64,000 bases of DNA from Notospermus geniculatus (Eukaryota; Nemertea; Pilidiophora; Heteronemertea; Lineidae), in assembly GCA_002633025.1 (NCBI GenBank), contig NMRB01001489.1:51257-115256 (forward strand), in the 5' to 3' direction. How positions within the stretch are numbered: position 1 is the first letter of the stretch; each line of letters begins with the position of its first letter. The notes under the pieces are model-generated. The model saw only the letters and a list, made by a program, of their open reading frames with translations, was not told the DNA's origin and did not search any database. A program made the position numbers and the translations under genes. This document shows positions 51,635 through 63,716 of this stretch, one piece after another.

Positions 51635-52050
51635 TGTGGTTACACTACATAGAAATCCCCGGGCTTTTTGAGCCCGTGTCAAGCCCGGGCCTGAAAAAAA
51701 CCCGCCTGGGACCCGGCGGCGAGCGACTAGACACTACTAAAATCTAGCTTAACTAATTAATTCCTACCCCCGGCGATAGGGTCGCTGCTGGAGCGTACTC
51801 TTCACGAAGAGGAGGCGCTAAATTGGAGTGCTGGCTTTTTACCGCGCATGCCCACAAGACACACCGCCTGTCGCGGTGTTTAAGAACCAGACAAAGCCCG
51901 GGTCTATTGCGTCTACACTCAGGAGACGCGGGTCTAAAATAAGCCCTCCAAAAACCCTTCGAAATCGGAGGGTTCAAAAAGCCCGGACTTTTCATCCCCG
52001 GGTGTAGACAGAAAAAGCCCGGGTGAGACGCGGGTTTTTATGTAGTGTAA
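51635..52050. mobile_element. AAGCCCGGG/GTGTAAAC element, inverted relative of 6245-6640
   Basis: GTGGTTACACTACATAGAAA at the left and TATGTAGTGTAAACAGGGCT at the right are inverted. The interior is the reverse complement of 6245-6640 (AGTGCTGGCTTTTTACCGCG; CCCTCCAAAAACCC). Confidence 0.8.
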
Positions 52051-53100
52051 ACAGGGCTATTAAAACCACAGTGCAAATCTTTTTAAAGCCCCGTTTCCAA
52101 AACAGTGGTTTGCGGCGAATAGTGCGGTTTTCATAGGGTTTTGGATAATACTTTTATGGTTTAACAGTACATAGCGTGTTAATTATTTCAATGCCTGTGA
52201 AATGAAATGCGCTCCGCTCACACTGTGTAAAACCGCGGTGCACATTTTAAAGATTTTTAAATTGCCTCTTGTGCTGCGAGCTTAAATCTGTGTTAATATA
52301 ATGAAGAGAAGGAAAAACAGCCACACAACGTTTTCTTTGTTACATCAAGAATATTTAATTTTAAATAACCATAAAAATCTTTTCCCAATATTTTGTCATT
52401 CATATCAAAAATGTTTGTCTTGTAAAGTACAAGGGACCACAGGGCCTACATAAGTCTAGACGCCTTTCTAGAGTCTATTGATGTTCCCTATCTAGCACAA
52501 AAGTATTTTTCCCAATATATTGGCTTTTGAAATGTGAACCATAGATACTTTGCGCATAAATCCTAAATTATTCAGGTTGCGATGGCTGTAGGGCCCAGTA
52601 TTAGCTCTCGAAAAGTAGGCGTAGACCTTATTCTAGATTTTTTTGAACCCTTACATTTAGAGACACCCTTGGTTGTTATATTATTTCTGTGTTGTTTTCA
52701 TGAATAGATGAACGCACCCATTTCACGCATATTCGTTAGTTCTTCGCACGGCTACAGATGGCGTAGCCATTAAGTGACGGCGTTTTCGCTACTTTTTTCT
52801 ACTCTTTCGTTTGGCGCTAGTCGCGTCGTCGTAGCTGCTTCCGTTCCGGAGATATGGCCATTTTGTCACAACGAGTCCGATTTGCACTTTGGAGCTTGTC
52901 AATCTAGGCCCCAGGACAAACGTAAAAGCGCAATTTTACCGAGGTTTCTTCAAACAGAGCAAAATCGCGATTATGCCTAGAGCTGTCACTGCGTGTCCGA
53001 ACTGCGTGTACCGTTCAGATTCATCCTAGTTGATGCGAAATCGAATTCCCACGGCTGAACTTTACCTTATACTAGTAATACTAGTATCGGAAACCATATT
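52051..53100. other. No gene recognised
   Basis: Spacer. A short conserved-looking stretch around 52850 (GGAGATATGGCCATTTTGTC) has no partner I can identify. Confidence 0.3.
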
Positions 53101-53820
53101 GAGCCGTATTCAAAAAGGGTGATCATTGCGCGATTAAGGCTTAGACGCGTGTAACTTTACTAAATCCACACACTTCCACCATGTATTTGACGAAATTACA
53201 CGCATCTACATGTAAGTCTTCAACCTGCACCCTTTTTGATCGTGGTATCTATATGTGTATCTGTCTGTTCAGTCTATCATGCCTTGTAACTTTGTTCCTG
53301 CAACAGCTACAAGATGGAATGGAAATTTCAGGTCTCCGATACCTGGTTCATGGTGAAACTGATATATGAAAGGTTGAGATTTTGTCTGTTACACTTGTTC
53401 CTTCCCTATGTTTATGGCCCTTGGCAAAATTCTGGCATCAACAACTTTATTCTCAAGGGTCAGCATCATAATGACATAAAAAATTGATAATTGACATATC
53501 GGGAGATGTGGCGCAGTAGGCCTAAGCGACTTGAAACTAGCATTGCAACATCATTGCTCACCAAGGATGTTATTGCAACTGAAATTTTCAGTTTGCACCT
53601 GCTCGGTCACATGATATTTGCTGATATTATGGCGAGATTTGACATGCAAATTTGATAACATGAGATAAATCAGAACCTGGTAATAGTAGAAACCTAAAAC
53701 ATTCACCTACGCCTAGGTTATCAAGGGTGACCTTTTAGATTACGCAAAGACCTAATGGATCTCTCTCATATCTCAACGTACGTAGACCTAAGCACGAACG
53801 TAGACGTTAGGCTGGGTTTA
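53101..53820. other. Spacer starting with a GAGCCGTATTCAAAAAGGG remnant
   Basis: GAGCCGTATTCAAAAAGGGT at 53101 is one end of the GGGCCGTATTC family; GACGCGTGTAACTTTAC beside it matches the element nested at about 35785. No gene. Confidence 0.45.
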
Positions 53821-53824
53821 CATT

Positions 53825-53953
53825 AGGGAGTTTTCGCAAAGCCCCCGAAACACGAACGCGAACGCCAAACCCATTGTTCGATGCCAAGAAGAGAGCACCG
53901 AACAAAAGGATAGACGTTCGCGTTGGCGTTTCGGGGGCTTTGCGAAAACTCCC
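53825..53953. mobile_element. AGGGAGTTTTCGCAAAG palindromic MITE, copy 3
   Basis: Flanked by ATT on both sides, inside another repeat whose unbroken form (GTTTACATCGAGGCACACGC) is at about 7245. So the insertion site and 3-bp duplication can be read. Confidence 0.88.
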
Positions 53954-54000
53954 TATTGAGGCACACGCGACACGAACACGGAGACGAACAAAGGTTTAGC

Positions 54001-54435
54001 CGCCGTACACGATACATTTTTCTCCTGCGAAATATTTCGTACGATTTCTCATCAAATTTTATTGGAAGGAAATATTTCGCATCCCGCCGTAGATGATCCC
54101 ATTTGTTTCCTAGGAAGAATTACGTTGCAGCATAAAAGTTATTGTGTGTGACAAGAAATATGACCACGTCACGATGTCATATTTTTTGGTAGGATTAACC
54201 TATTACCTGCGGACAAAGGAGCACAAAGCGGCAGTTCTACAATAATCTGCTACCACAACGTACACGATAGGCAATATTCCCTGTAGCATTTTGTTGTACA
54301 AGAAAAATAGGACAGAACCTATTTGTGGATTTTTTCCTATACGACAAAAATGGGACGATGTTTCCCGTCATACACGGTAAAATAAATTCCTACAAAATAT
54401 TTCGTAGGAAAAAATTATATCGTGTACGGCGGCCT
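54001..54435. mobile_element. GGCCGCCGTACACGATAC element (unit 2)
   Basis: Copy of 37650-38096 with scattered substitutions. Confidence 0.8.
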
Positions 54436-54773
54436 TTAGGAAGTTCTTCAGCAACAATTTGACGATAAAAAATGGGTTAAGTTCACTGTCTGTCGTCAAT
54501 CAGACTAAATGTATTTCACATAGAAGATGCCACTTTCACGTGAATTTGATCAAAAACACTCGTGTTTGATCAAAAACACGAATCGACGGCTAGGATAGCT
54601 CTCATGAACCTATGACTATAATGCACGCTCCCTCCGTCCCGCATACAAACTTTCGTATGCGGTGACAAACGTAGCGAACGTAAAGGCCGGGCGCGGATTT
54701 TTTTTTCCTAACCAGTATAGATTCCTAACCAGTATATCCATTACGAAATGAACTTAACGAAGTGAATAGAAGG

Positions 54774-55071
54774 TAAAGGCCTGTTTACACCGGCGGCTGG
54801 CGGGCGCGATTGCGTTTGCGGCTGCGATTCCGCCCGCGATTCGGCATTTTAGTGTGCATTCCCCGCGAAATCCCCGAGGCGGCAAGAAAAACGCGCGATT
54901 CTTTGCTCCAAGGACCATTCCCTGCGGACGCGTTTTTCAACTCGCAGACGCGTCCGCAGACGCGATCGCTGGTGTAAACACTCATTTGACACAAGCTAGA
55001 ACACAATCGATCGCAGACGCAGACGCAAACGCAATCGCGCCCGCCAGCCGCCGGTGTAAACAGGCCTTTAA
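54774..55071. mobile_element. AAAGGCCTGTTTACACCGGCGG hairpin element
   Basis: Ends AAAGGCCTGTTTACACCGGC and GCCGGTGTAAACAGGCCTTT. Interior arms of GCGATTGCGTTTGCG type; CpG-rich. Confidence 0.8.
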
Positions 55072-55076
55072 TGATT

Positions 55077-55170
55077 GGGTAAGGGTAAGGGTTAGGGTTA
55101 GGGTCAGGGTTAGTTTTGGGAGTAGTATTAGGATTAGGGTTCAGATTAGGATTAGGATTAGGTTTTGCTA
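55077..55170. repeat. Interstitial TTAGGG-like repeat
   Basis: AAGGGTTAGGGTTAGGGTCA, followed by degenerate GATTAGGATTAGGATTAGG. The minus-strand frame with Pro-Asn repeats is its translation and not a gene. Confidence 0.85.
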
Positions 55171-55924
55171 TACTGGTTAGGAAAAAAAAGTTGGTCGTAA
55201 TGGATATATCGGTTAGGAAAAAAAAGTTCGCGGCCGGGCGCACATGGACGGCAAAACTCAATGCGGTAGGGGTGTTTTTAATGTCGACTGACCCAACGCT
55301 TTCGACTCCTCATCAGCCTGGCCAGTCGATTAAAAAAAAACCCTACCACATTGAGTTTTGCCGCAAATGTGCGCTGGGCGCGCATGGACGGCAAAATTCA
55401 ATGTGGTAGAGGTGTTTTTAAAGCCGACTGACCCGGTTGAATAAACGAGCCGACAGCGTTTGGTCAGTCAACTTTGAAAGCATTTAGATTTGCCCTCCAT
55501 GTGCGCCTAGCCTAAGAACCACTGATATCCTCAGGATAAGGCAGCGCGCAAAACCACACAAACTTTTCTTTACTGCTGTATTGACACTCCTCCTGCTGAG
55601 AAACACGGAAAAATCGACTTCTTTTGATAATTGATGAACTAAGTGAGGATTTGTGGCTACTTCATCGGAAACAACACCAAGTGAGCTCAGAAGTTTAGTT
55701 ATTTCAAGGAGTGTGTATCAATAAATTAGTCAAAAACTGCGTTAGTCCTCTCAATGAATTACTGCTTGAATACGCGTTGTGTTCTGAAAAATTCATGTGC
55801 AATGGTCCTGATGTTAAACTAGTTGCATTTGTAACAAATACTTGTATGTAAGTACTTGAGGTACTCTGTCATTGTATCCGCAGCAGAAAGGCAAATACGG
55901 TGGAACATCTCTGTAAGGCTAGGA

Positions 55925-56100
55925 ATCCACTGCGGACTTTCTGCTTTGCAACCTGCTAGCTGCGATCGAATGCGACCGCAAGGAACTGAACCGCAGAGTT
56001 GAACCTGTGACCTTTCGGTCTCGAGTCCGATGTCCAACCACTCCGCCACCGCACACTCCACCACAGACGCCCCAAAACAACGAGTGGAGTGACCCCTGAC
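55925..56100 (-). mobile_element. tRNA-derived SINE, family 3 (unit 2)
   Basis: Copy of 40449-40625. Box B region reads AGGTTCAACTCTGCGGTTC. Confidence 0.7.
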
Positions 56101-56618
56101 GTAGAGACAACTTTGTTCCTTTTAGATCGTATGCACCAATAATATACAGGCAAATTCTATCAATGATTTTTTTCTGAAAGCCCAGATCCTGATGGATCAT
56201 AACCTTTTGATCAGAATGCAAGACTCACAGCTTTGTGGTAGCAATTAGGGCCTTTGAAGTTGGTCTGTCAGACTCTCTACCTGTGGCTAAAAATATTTCC
56301 AATATCAGTGGGGAACCGGTGAGACCGCCGAAAAGGTCCTCTGGAATCCGGGTGCTATTGTCCTAGCAGATTATGGCTTGTGAATGATTATGTCGGTAAA
56401 GCCCCCGTCACATAATTCCGCCTCCTGGGCCCGTGCGGCGAGTAAAAACAGACAGATTGCCACTGATCCCCTGGGAATGAAAACCGTAGAAATGAAAATG
56501 AAAATGAAAATCGTAATGGACCCGTACTATCTCTAAAATTCACGGCAAGCCGCTGGGTGGGGAAAATCGTACGGGCCCGGTGGATATGTGACGGGGGCTT
56601 AACTCTGACCATAACCAG

Positions 56619-56835
56619 ACGTGTAGCCTTGTGGTTATCACGTACGCTCAGCAAGCAGCAGGTCTCGGGTTCGAATCCGTCCACATGGGATTTCATTCCG
56701 GGCTCTTCATGTCATCGCATGGGACAGTAGGCCGTGGTGCCTTGTACCTTGTTTTTTGCAAGGGCAAGTAAAAGACCCCATCCTAGTGAGGAACATGAAT
56801 AGCTTGAGATGGCCTCTTCCATACTTACCAGGGCC
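56619..56835 (+). mobile_element. tRNA-derived SINE, family 4 (unit 2)
   Basis: Box A TAGCCTTGTGGTTATCACG, intact box B GGGTTCGAATCC, same tail as 41527. Confidence 0.78.
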
Positions 56836-56902
56836 AATAATGCTATGGCGTCGGCCCTGACGAAAAAATCAAATACAAATGCAAATAACAGTTGACAATG
56901 TA

Positions 56903-57117
56903 CACTCTTAGCAAAACAGGTTCCAAGAGGGTTCTTTGGCCTGTCATGGAACCCTCTGCTACTAAAAGGTTCTGTCTGGAACCCTAAAGAATTTTATACA
57001 TGTACTTTGCATAGACTTTTGATGTGGATTTCAGCACCTTGGGGTTCTTTGAAAGAAAGAAGAAAGGGTTCTTTGAAAGGCCAAAGAACCCTCTTTGAAC
57101 CTTTTTTGCTAAGAGTG
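56903..57117. mobile_element. 215-bp TA-flanked MITE specific to unit 2, CACTCTTAGCAAAA ends
   Basis: Ends CACTCTTAGCAAAACAGGTT and AACCTTTTTTGCTAAGAGTG, TA on both sides. Unit 1 keeps the empty site GACAATGTATGGGC at about 42198. Confidence 0.92.
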
Positions 57118-57606
57118 TATGGGCTTTGCATAGAGGACTTCCAGTCCTGGGACTTTCTCCGCTGGCAAACCGGCGGTACCAACATCACCATCAGGCGCTG
57201 CGAGTGATGTAACCGAAATATCTTGTTTCTCACGTTATTTCAGTTTGTACTTCTGGAGAGAACATAACCCGTTCGTTGTTGTCGCCCGGCAGAAAAACTT
57301 ACATCATGGTGTAGCAGATGAAAATTTCTTTAATCTACTGCTGTTTTTATTGTTTTTATGACAAAACCCCTATAATATCTGTAAGTAATGACTCCCTTTC
57401 AAAAGTTTATGAGTTGTATGTGCTTCTAACATACATATTGTTTTACATCAGTTTGATATCGTACAATATGAAGGACAAAATTTCTCGTTTTTCAACTTGT
57501 GTAAATTACTAAGTAATTTATTGTTTTAAACTCTTAAATATTTTCACCGCAAATTGATATTTATAATATTATATTTGTTATAATTTTTTATTTATGATTT
57601 GATGTA

Positions 57607-58152
57607 CAATGATGGACAGAAATATTAGGACAGTGGCCAATTTGAAGTTTGATGTAAGTTTCTGCCTGTTAATGAATGTATAATGATATCTACTTGTGTT
57701 CCTATATTGTGGGAAGGGCGGCCTTCTTTCCCCTTGCTACAATTTCAGTGAATTACATACTACAGTAATCAGTGGCAATTATGCAATGAGGTTAATGACA
57801 ATAAGGCAATTCTCGCCCTTGTTCATCAAAGGCATTTACATGCAAATACTCGTTTTTCTTCGTTTTTCATTTTTCCTTAAGAATAAAGCTTTTAATTACC
57901 CATGGTTTATGATACACTTGTGTTACATAACATGTCTGACCAGTTACGTACATCATAACAAGACATGTGTAAATCACTTGAAATTAACAACAATCCACAT
58001 TGGAAGTGCAGAAATGAAAGTTAAACATGATCAAAATATGTTCTAGACTTTATTCAAGCCAAAACGTTTTATCTTCTTCTGATTCATTAACAGACAGAAA
58101 TTTACATCAAACTTCAAATTGGCCACTGTCCTAATATATCTGTCCACCAGTG
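57607..58152. mobile_element. TA-flanked ATTAGGACAGTGGCC element (unit 2)
   Basis: Counterpart of 42694-43380 without the SINE. Confidence 0.82.
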
Positions 58153-58344
58153 TACATAATTTTGGTAGTCTCGTGCCACCAGACTCTTGCAATTGCCACT
58201 TTTAGAGTCTGGTCCATATGGTTACTTTGACTTGTAAAACCATCATGGCGGACAATCTACCGACGATGACGTAGAACACAACTTGTTTATGCCATTCTGC
58301 TAATCACGTTATCGGTCACATCATTTCTCCTGCAGCCTACGTCA

Positions 58345-58592
58345 ATAGAGAGGTTAAGATGCGCCCCGAGAACGAGAACGAGAACGTGGTGACAAGAGAA
58401 TGGGACTTGTATCACAAAACCACCTGGAGGTAACTCAGATTGTTTTTCACAGTAACAGTGGCGGATGTCTTCCAATGAAGAACACACCGTTCTAAAAGCT
58501 GGATTCTTGCTGTTAGAGAAGTTACAGGCATGCCACAAAGTCACCACGTTCTCGTTCTCGTTCTCGGAGTAAAATCTTAACCTCTCTACCAA
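58345..58592. mobile_element. AGAGAGGTTAAGAT hairpin element (unit 2)
   Basis: Indistinguishable by eye from 43573-43820. Confidence 0.78.
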
Positions 58593-59244
58593 CTTTTGAG
58601 AACCATGACGCATCGGTAGTGACCAGCCAATCAGCGAAGTTGACATTATTTTGAATCATCGGAATAAGGTCACTGACCCAATTACAATGAGAATTGCGTT
58701 CTAAGCCAGACCCTCGGTCTGACGACCTCGGAGTATGAACGAGGGGCTGGTTGCGCGAGACTATGATTTTGGATGTACTTATGAGATATCTACTGTACAT
58801 ACCAGTGTTGAAAGATACATGTACCAACTAAGATGTTCACTACAATGTACATTGTGCATATGCACAGACACCATGTACATGTACATTACAGCGTGTTGCA
58901 CTTAACGATATAATCAGCTGCTGCGTGAAATCAAAAGCCCGCGGCTTCGACCTAATTATCGGGTTATTCAACGCTCTCATATCTCAGCATCGACTTGACT
59001 TTAGAAAATGATATCAATTACAATGCTATGGGAAAAAGAAAACGCGGCGAAGTGCGCTCTCGGATTGTTCTGTAGCTGACGATGTATATATTATTTTTCC
59101 TCGCTTGTCTATGGAGACAGCCTCAAGCCGACAGCTCACATGGCAAATTTTTATGGCAGCCCGAAGTGCGCAGTGGCTGACAACGTTAATAGAAAGAGAT
59201 CTCGTCTTGGAAGTAAGACTTGTCGAGAATCAACTGGTATGGTA

Positions 59245-59525
59245 CACTGTTAGAAATGTTTGTAATATTTTTACAGAAATTGCCTGCAGCAGAGTTTTAG
59301 GAACTTCTGTAAATTTACATATGTTGTGATTTATGTGTTCCTGTGTTAGTTGGACTCAATTGGACTGTCCAGAATGATGCTTTCTGAGAACGTATTAAAA
59401 TATAATTTGGTCAGCCCCCAGTCAAGTCTCGGTCAACATTTCTTTGAGTCTGTAATTTTACAGATCACGTCCTGAAACTCTGCTGCAGGAATTTTCTGTA
59501 AAATCCTCTGTTTTTTCTAACAGTG
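59245..59525. mobile_element. CACTGTTAGAAA MITE (unit 2, first)
   Basis: Same as 44473-44753. Confidence 0.85.
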
Positions 59526-59576
59526 TACAGGGTGGCGCAGTAAGATAAGTTGCGCTTCCATTACAGAAAAAGCCGG

Positions 59577-59577
59577 N
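59577..59577. other. Single-n contig join
   Basis: The sequence after the n restarts at a point already covered (58944 onward), giving a 634-bp near-duplicate (58944-59576 and 59578-60211). Confidence 0.85.
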
Positions 59578-59879
59578 GCTTCGACCTAATTATCGGGTTA
59601 TTCAACGCTCTCATATCTCAGCATCGACTTGACTTTAGAAAATGATATCAATTACAATGCTATGGGAAAAAGAAAACGCGGCGAAGTGCGCTCTCGGATT
59701 GTTCTGTAGCTGACGATGTATATATTATTTTTCCTCGCTTGTCTATGGAGACAGCCTCAAGCCGACAGCTCACATGGCAAATTTTTATGGCAGCCCGAAG
59801 TGCGCAGTGGCTGGCAACGGCAAGTAGAAAGAGATATCGTCTGGGAAGTAAGACTTGTCGAGAATCAACTGGTATGGCA

Positions 59880-60159
59880 CACTGTTAGAAATGTTTGTAA
59901 TATTTTTACAGAAATTGCCTGCAGCAGAGTTTCAGGAACTTCTGTAAATTTACATATGTTGTGATTTATGTGTTCCTGTGTTAGTTGGACTCAATTGGAC
60001 TGTCCAGAATGATGCTTTCTGAGAACGTATTAAAATATAATTTGGTCAGCCCCAGTCAAGTCTCGGTCAACATTTCTTTGAGTCTGTAATTTTACAGATC
60101 ACGTCCTGAAACTCTGCTGCAGGAATTTTCTGTAAAATCCTCTGTTTTTTCTAACAGTG
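59880..60159. mobile_element. CACTGTTAGAAA MITE (unit 2, second)
   Basis: Third copy, after the n at 59577. The left TA is changed (GGCACACTG) and it carries GAGTTTCAGG instead of GAGTTTTAGG. Confidence 0.8.
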
Positions 60160-61013
60160 TACAGGGTGGCGCAGTAAGATAAGTTGCGCTTCCATTACAG
60201 AAAAAGCCGGTGTTTGTCCGGGCTTATTTTCTGCTTCCATTACAAAAGTGTTTCTGGAGATGACGTTGACCAATCAAAATTTGATAAAATGACATCATTG
60301 ATATTTTTTCTTCGGAGAAACGAGGCTTCTGATTGGGCGCACGAGAAAATCCCAAAGCGTTGAACACGGAATCTGGCTGCTTGCTTGCAGAGTGTAGGAA
60401 GAGGTTAGCCGATTTCACACGATGCATTATGCAGAAAGTCCACAGCTCACACGGCAAATGCCGTTGCTCTTCGTACAGTTTTTATGCTAGCCGGAAGTCT
60501 GCAATGGCTGACAACGGCAAATGGCGTGAGATATCTTATCTTCTTAGAAGGAAGGCTTGCCGAGAACTAAAGATAATGAATCACGGGTATTTTCGCGGGC
60601 CACGAAAATCATTGTTCATTCACATTTTTTTGTTTGAATCCAGTCTTCCTTTGTCTTATGAGTAGCCCCTCTAGAAATTCTTTTGGTACCGGAAGTATTC
60701 AATTTGTTGGGTTGGCATCATACTCCACGCAACGTTGAATTTTTTTGGGTTGGCATCATACTCCACGCAACGTTGAATTTTTTTTTTATACTTGGACGAA
60801 TTTTTAACATTGCCATTGAGGCTAGATCACCATCTTAAAAATCTTGACGTCATCGTCGGTGGGCCGCCATCTTGTTGGTCTTTCAAGTGACGCGAACTTC
60901 TCTTTCAAATGTTATTTGCAGAAAACAATATTTATCTTGTCGAAAATGAAACAGAATACCTTTATTAAGACCGCCACCACCTCAGAAGGTGGCGGTCTTC
61001 ATTGGTTTCACTG

Positions 61014-61014
<1 letters not shown>

Positions 61015-61053
<39 letters not shown>
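61015..61053 (+). repeat. (CT)n microsatellite
   Basis: About 17-18 uninterrupted CT units in unit 2, with no equivalent in unit 1. Confidence 0.95.
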
Positions 61054-61056
<3 letters not shown>

Positions 61057-61360
61057 CCAATCTGTGGTTTCGGCAGGATAACTCAAAAAATACGCCACGT
61101 ATCGCGATGAAACTTTCAGGAGTTGTGCATATGCATGTTACGCGGAAACCTATTGATTTTGGGGGTCATCCGCCAACAATGAACTGTTTAATTAGATGAA
61201 GTCTGTTGTGCTAACGCATTTGCCCTTTGCCCGTGACGTCAACAACCCATGACGTCGGGCCTAAGAACGCAGCGTCACCACGACGTCGAGCATGACGCTG
61301 CAGCGTCACTCGCCGCAGCTGGGTTTTCGCTGACGTCATCTCATCTCGGATCAAACTGTG

Positions 61361-61466
61361 NNNNNNNNNNNNNNNNNNNNNNNNNNNNNNNNNNNNNNNN
61401 NNNNNNNNNNNNNNNNNNNNNNNNNNNNNNNNNNNNNNNNNNNNNNNNNNNNNNNNNNNNNNNNNN
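61361..61466. other. Assembly gap (106 N)
   Basis: The sequence resuming at 61467 (GAAAACAATATTTATCTTGT) repeats 60919-60960, so the gap joins overlapping or mis-ordered contigs. Confidence 0.95.
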
Positions 61467-61852
61467 GAAAACAATATTTATCTTGTCGAAAATGAAACAG
61501 AATAACTTTATATTATTACTTTATATTTACTCTACCGATGTTTGTATCGACTCTATACCTTTGTACACCTACATGTATCTACAACAGATCTATATTGTAA
61601 GCGTAGAAAACGACGTGATGGGGTAACCGCTTTAGAAACAGAAGAATTTCTACTGTTCGCTCCCCGCGTGCACTACTTTTCAAGATGGAAACCTACCGTC
61701 GATACTAGTGGTGATATCCTTGCCCAGATATCGCCACCTAGCGTCAAGTTTGGGTTGGCATGTCCCAAACCTCCAAAATAACATAATGTAAACATCCCTG
61801 TTTACAAACATTGAATGTAAACAACGATCATGATACATTATCTTTAACTGCG

Positions 61853-62023
61853 TTCATATTTAGGAACAAAAGATCCTACTGTCGCATTTTAATGTACATG
61901 TATGTTGATTGATTTCCATGCGCATGAATTCGTCATGGAATAGAGGCGGACACTTTTTACCAGCGGACATTCTTTACTGTTACACCGGCTCTCTACCGCT
62001 GCGCTCTCCCACGTTCGTAGCAT
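61853..62023 (-). mobile_element. Diverged family 2 SINE (unit 2)
   Basis: Same as 45890-46060. Confidence 0.5.
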
Positions 62024-62033
62024 CGTCATAAGG

Positions 62034-62159
62034 GAGTTTTCGCAAAGCCCCCGAAACGCCAACGTGAACGCCAAACCCATTGTTCGATGCCACGAAGACA
62101 GCACCGAACAAAAGGATCGACGTTCGCGTTGGCGTTCCGGGGGCTTTGCGAAAACTCCC
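62034..62159. mobile_element. AGGGAGTTTTCGCAAAG palindromic MITE, copy 4
   Basis: Duplicate of 46071-46194 within unit 2. Confidence 0.85.
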
Positions 62160-62520
62160 TAATATCTGAACTCGAACACCCGCACCCGAAGAAAAACACG
62201 CTCCCACGGTTTACAAATCACTTAGTTGGCGTCAGAATGCGCTGGATTCCATCCCACGGGATTACATCCCCCCGCAGGAAGAAACCGATAGAAAAAGGCC
62301 ATTCAATGAAGAATACCTAATTGCAAATTGGTCCATATTGAATGAACATGTTCTGTGCAAATTGGCCTTTCATGGTTGAATCGCGTCGGCAAAATGATCG
62401 GCATTTCATGACAGTTTGGTTCGATAGCGCGTGTTTGATGCCCGCCGTACATGGTAAATGTTTCGTCGAATTATCTGAGTGTGGTCGATAACGCCTACGG
62501 TTTAGAGGTGGATATCTATA

Positions 62521-62745
62521 CTCTAAAATCCCACTAACCTGTCCCGTTCCTGAACTCGGAAAAAAATGACTAAATCCTAAGTTGAATATAATGGGATGGG
62601 GGTATGGTCAGAAACAGTAATGTCCTGTCCAGTTACTTGTCCCACTCCCGAGCCTGGCAAAGAATGACAGCGTGCGATATCTTCAACTTAGGATTTGGTC
62701 ATTTTTCCGAGTTCAGGAATGGGACAGGTAAGTGGGAGTTTAGAG
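62521..62745. mobile_element. CTCTAAATTCCCAC MITE, second copy (unit 2 only)
   Basis: Same element as 10050-10286. Inserted where unit 1 reads GGTATCTATATTTGAACC. The left TA is kept; on the right it is TT. Confidence 0.8.
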
Positions 62746-62814
62746 TTGGCCCTCAATCTGAATTTTATCTTTAAAAAAATATTCTGACCGTGCATGGGCG
62801 ACAATTACGACAGT

Positions 62815-63050
62815 TGAGATGTGACACGTGACAATTGACATGTGACACATGACAATTCACACCTAACGCATGACAAGTCACATGTGACACATCACAATTG
62901 ACCTGTGACTTATGGCAAGTTACATGTGACGATGAGTGATATGTGACACATGATAAGTGATGTGTTATAAGTAAGTCACATGTGACAAACGACAGTGAGT
63001 GATCTGTGATACATGATACGTAACATGATGTGACACGTGACGGAGGATGA
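62815..63050. repeat. GTCACATGTGAC-type minisatellite (unit 2, expanded)
   Basis: Many variants of ATGTGACACATGACAATTCA and GATATGTGACACATGATAAG. The minus-strand frame of about 100 codons over it (HVSHVNCHVSH pattern) is a repeat translation. Confidence 0.75.
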
Positions 63051-63716
63051 CAGGTGAAACGTAAAATTCTATGCAACACCAGCCCAATATTTTTGAAGTT
63101 AAAATTAAATTAATTAAATGACGGGTAGAGCAGCGTTCGGTCAGGAAAAACATGAAAATGTGGACGCAAATGCATGTACAGGCTAAAGCATTGCCGACGC
63201 CAAAACCCTTTGTTGCTAACGTCATGATTCCTGCTGACCCGTGATGCGGGCCGAAGACAAAGCCGAACGCTGTCAGAAAAGCTCAAATGGAGCACTTTTA
63301 AAAGTCACTCGGATATCCTCGACACTTACGCGACCAAAAAAATCAATGAAGCCTTTTTATTTCAACATCTGCTGAAACGATTACCCAATGAGGAGAAACT
63401 TGATGCATTTCACCCAGCGTAGGCAGGCTTTATGTACATTCTGCATGCACAAGTCTGCAGCAGCGTCGGCTCAACTTGAGATGAAATCGTCGGATAGGAA
63501 AAATCGAATGGAAAATCAATTTGTGAAGTCCTGGGGGCTTTCCACTTGACTTGTGGTGATTATCTCCATGAAGGGAGCTGTCAGTTCAACAAGTAGTTTA
63601 TTGACTTTTCTTTTAATTGACTTTCCCCCTGTGAAATCCACACATTTCGGGGCTTTAGAAAAACATAATTAACCCTTTCATGTGTATTTATATTCAGGAG
63701 ATAAAGAATAATAATA

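Larger units (their letters stand above)
54693..55234. mobile_element. 542-bp insertion specific to unit 2 with 10-bp duplication GGCCGGGCGC
   Basis: TTTTTTTTTCCTAACCAGTA at the left and GGTTAGGAAAAAAAAGTTCG at the right, flanked by GGCCGGGCGC. Unit 1 has a single copy at about 39165. Contains a nested CpG-rich hairpin (54774-55071) and a TTAGGG-like tract. Confidence 0.85.
60571..61843. mobile_element. AGATAATGAATCACGGG/CATTATCT element (unit 2), with gap
   Basis: Counterpart of 45171-45878. Extended by a local repeat (GGGTTGGCATCATACTCCAC twice), a CT microsatellite and an assembly gap. Confidence 0.6.

Noticed and set aside
54785-55261. 158-codon minus-strand frame with Pro-Asn repeats
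   Set aside because: Translation of the TTAGGG-like repeat and a CpG-rich hairpin inside a transposon; no domain and no counterpart in unit 1.
62771-63079. 102-codon minus-strand frame rich in HVSHVNCHVSH
   Set aside because: Direct translation of the GTCACATGTGAC minisatellite.
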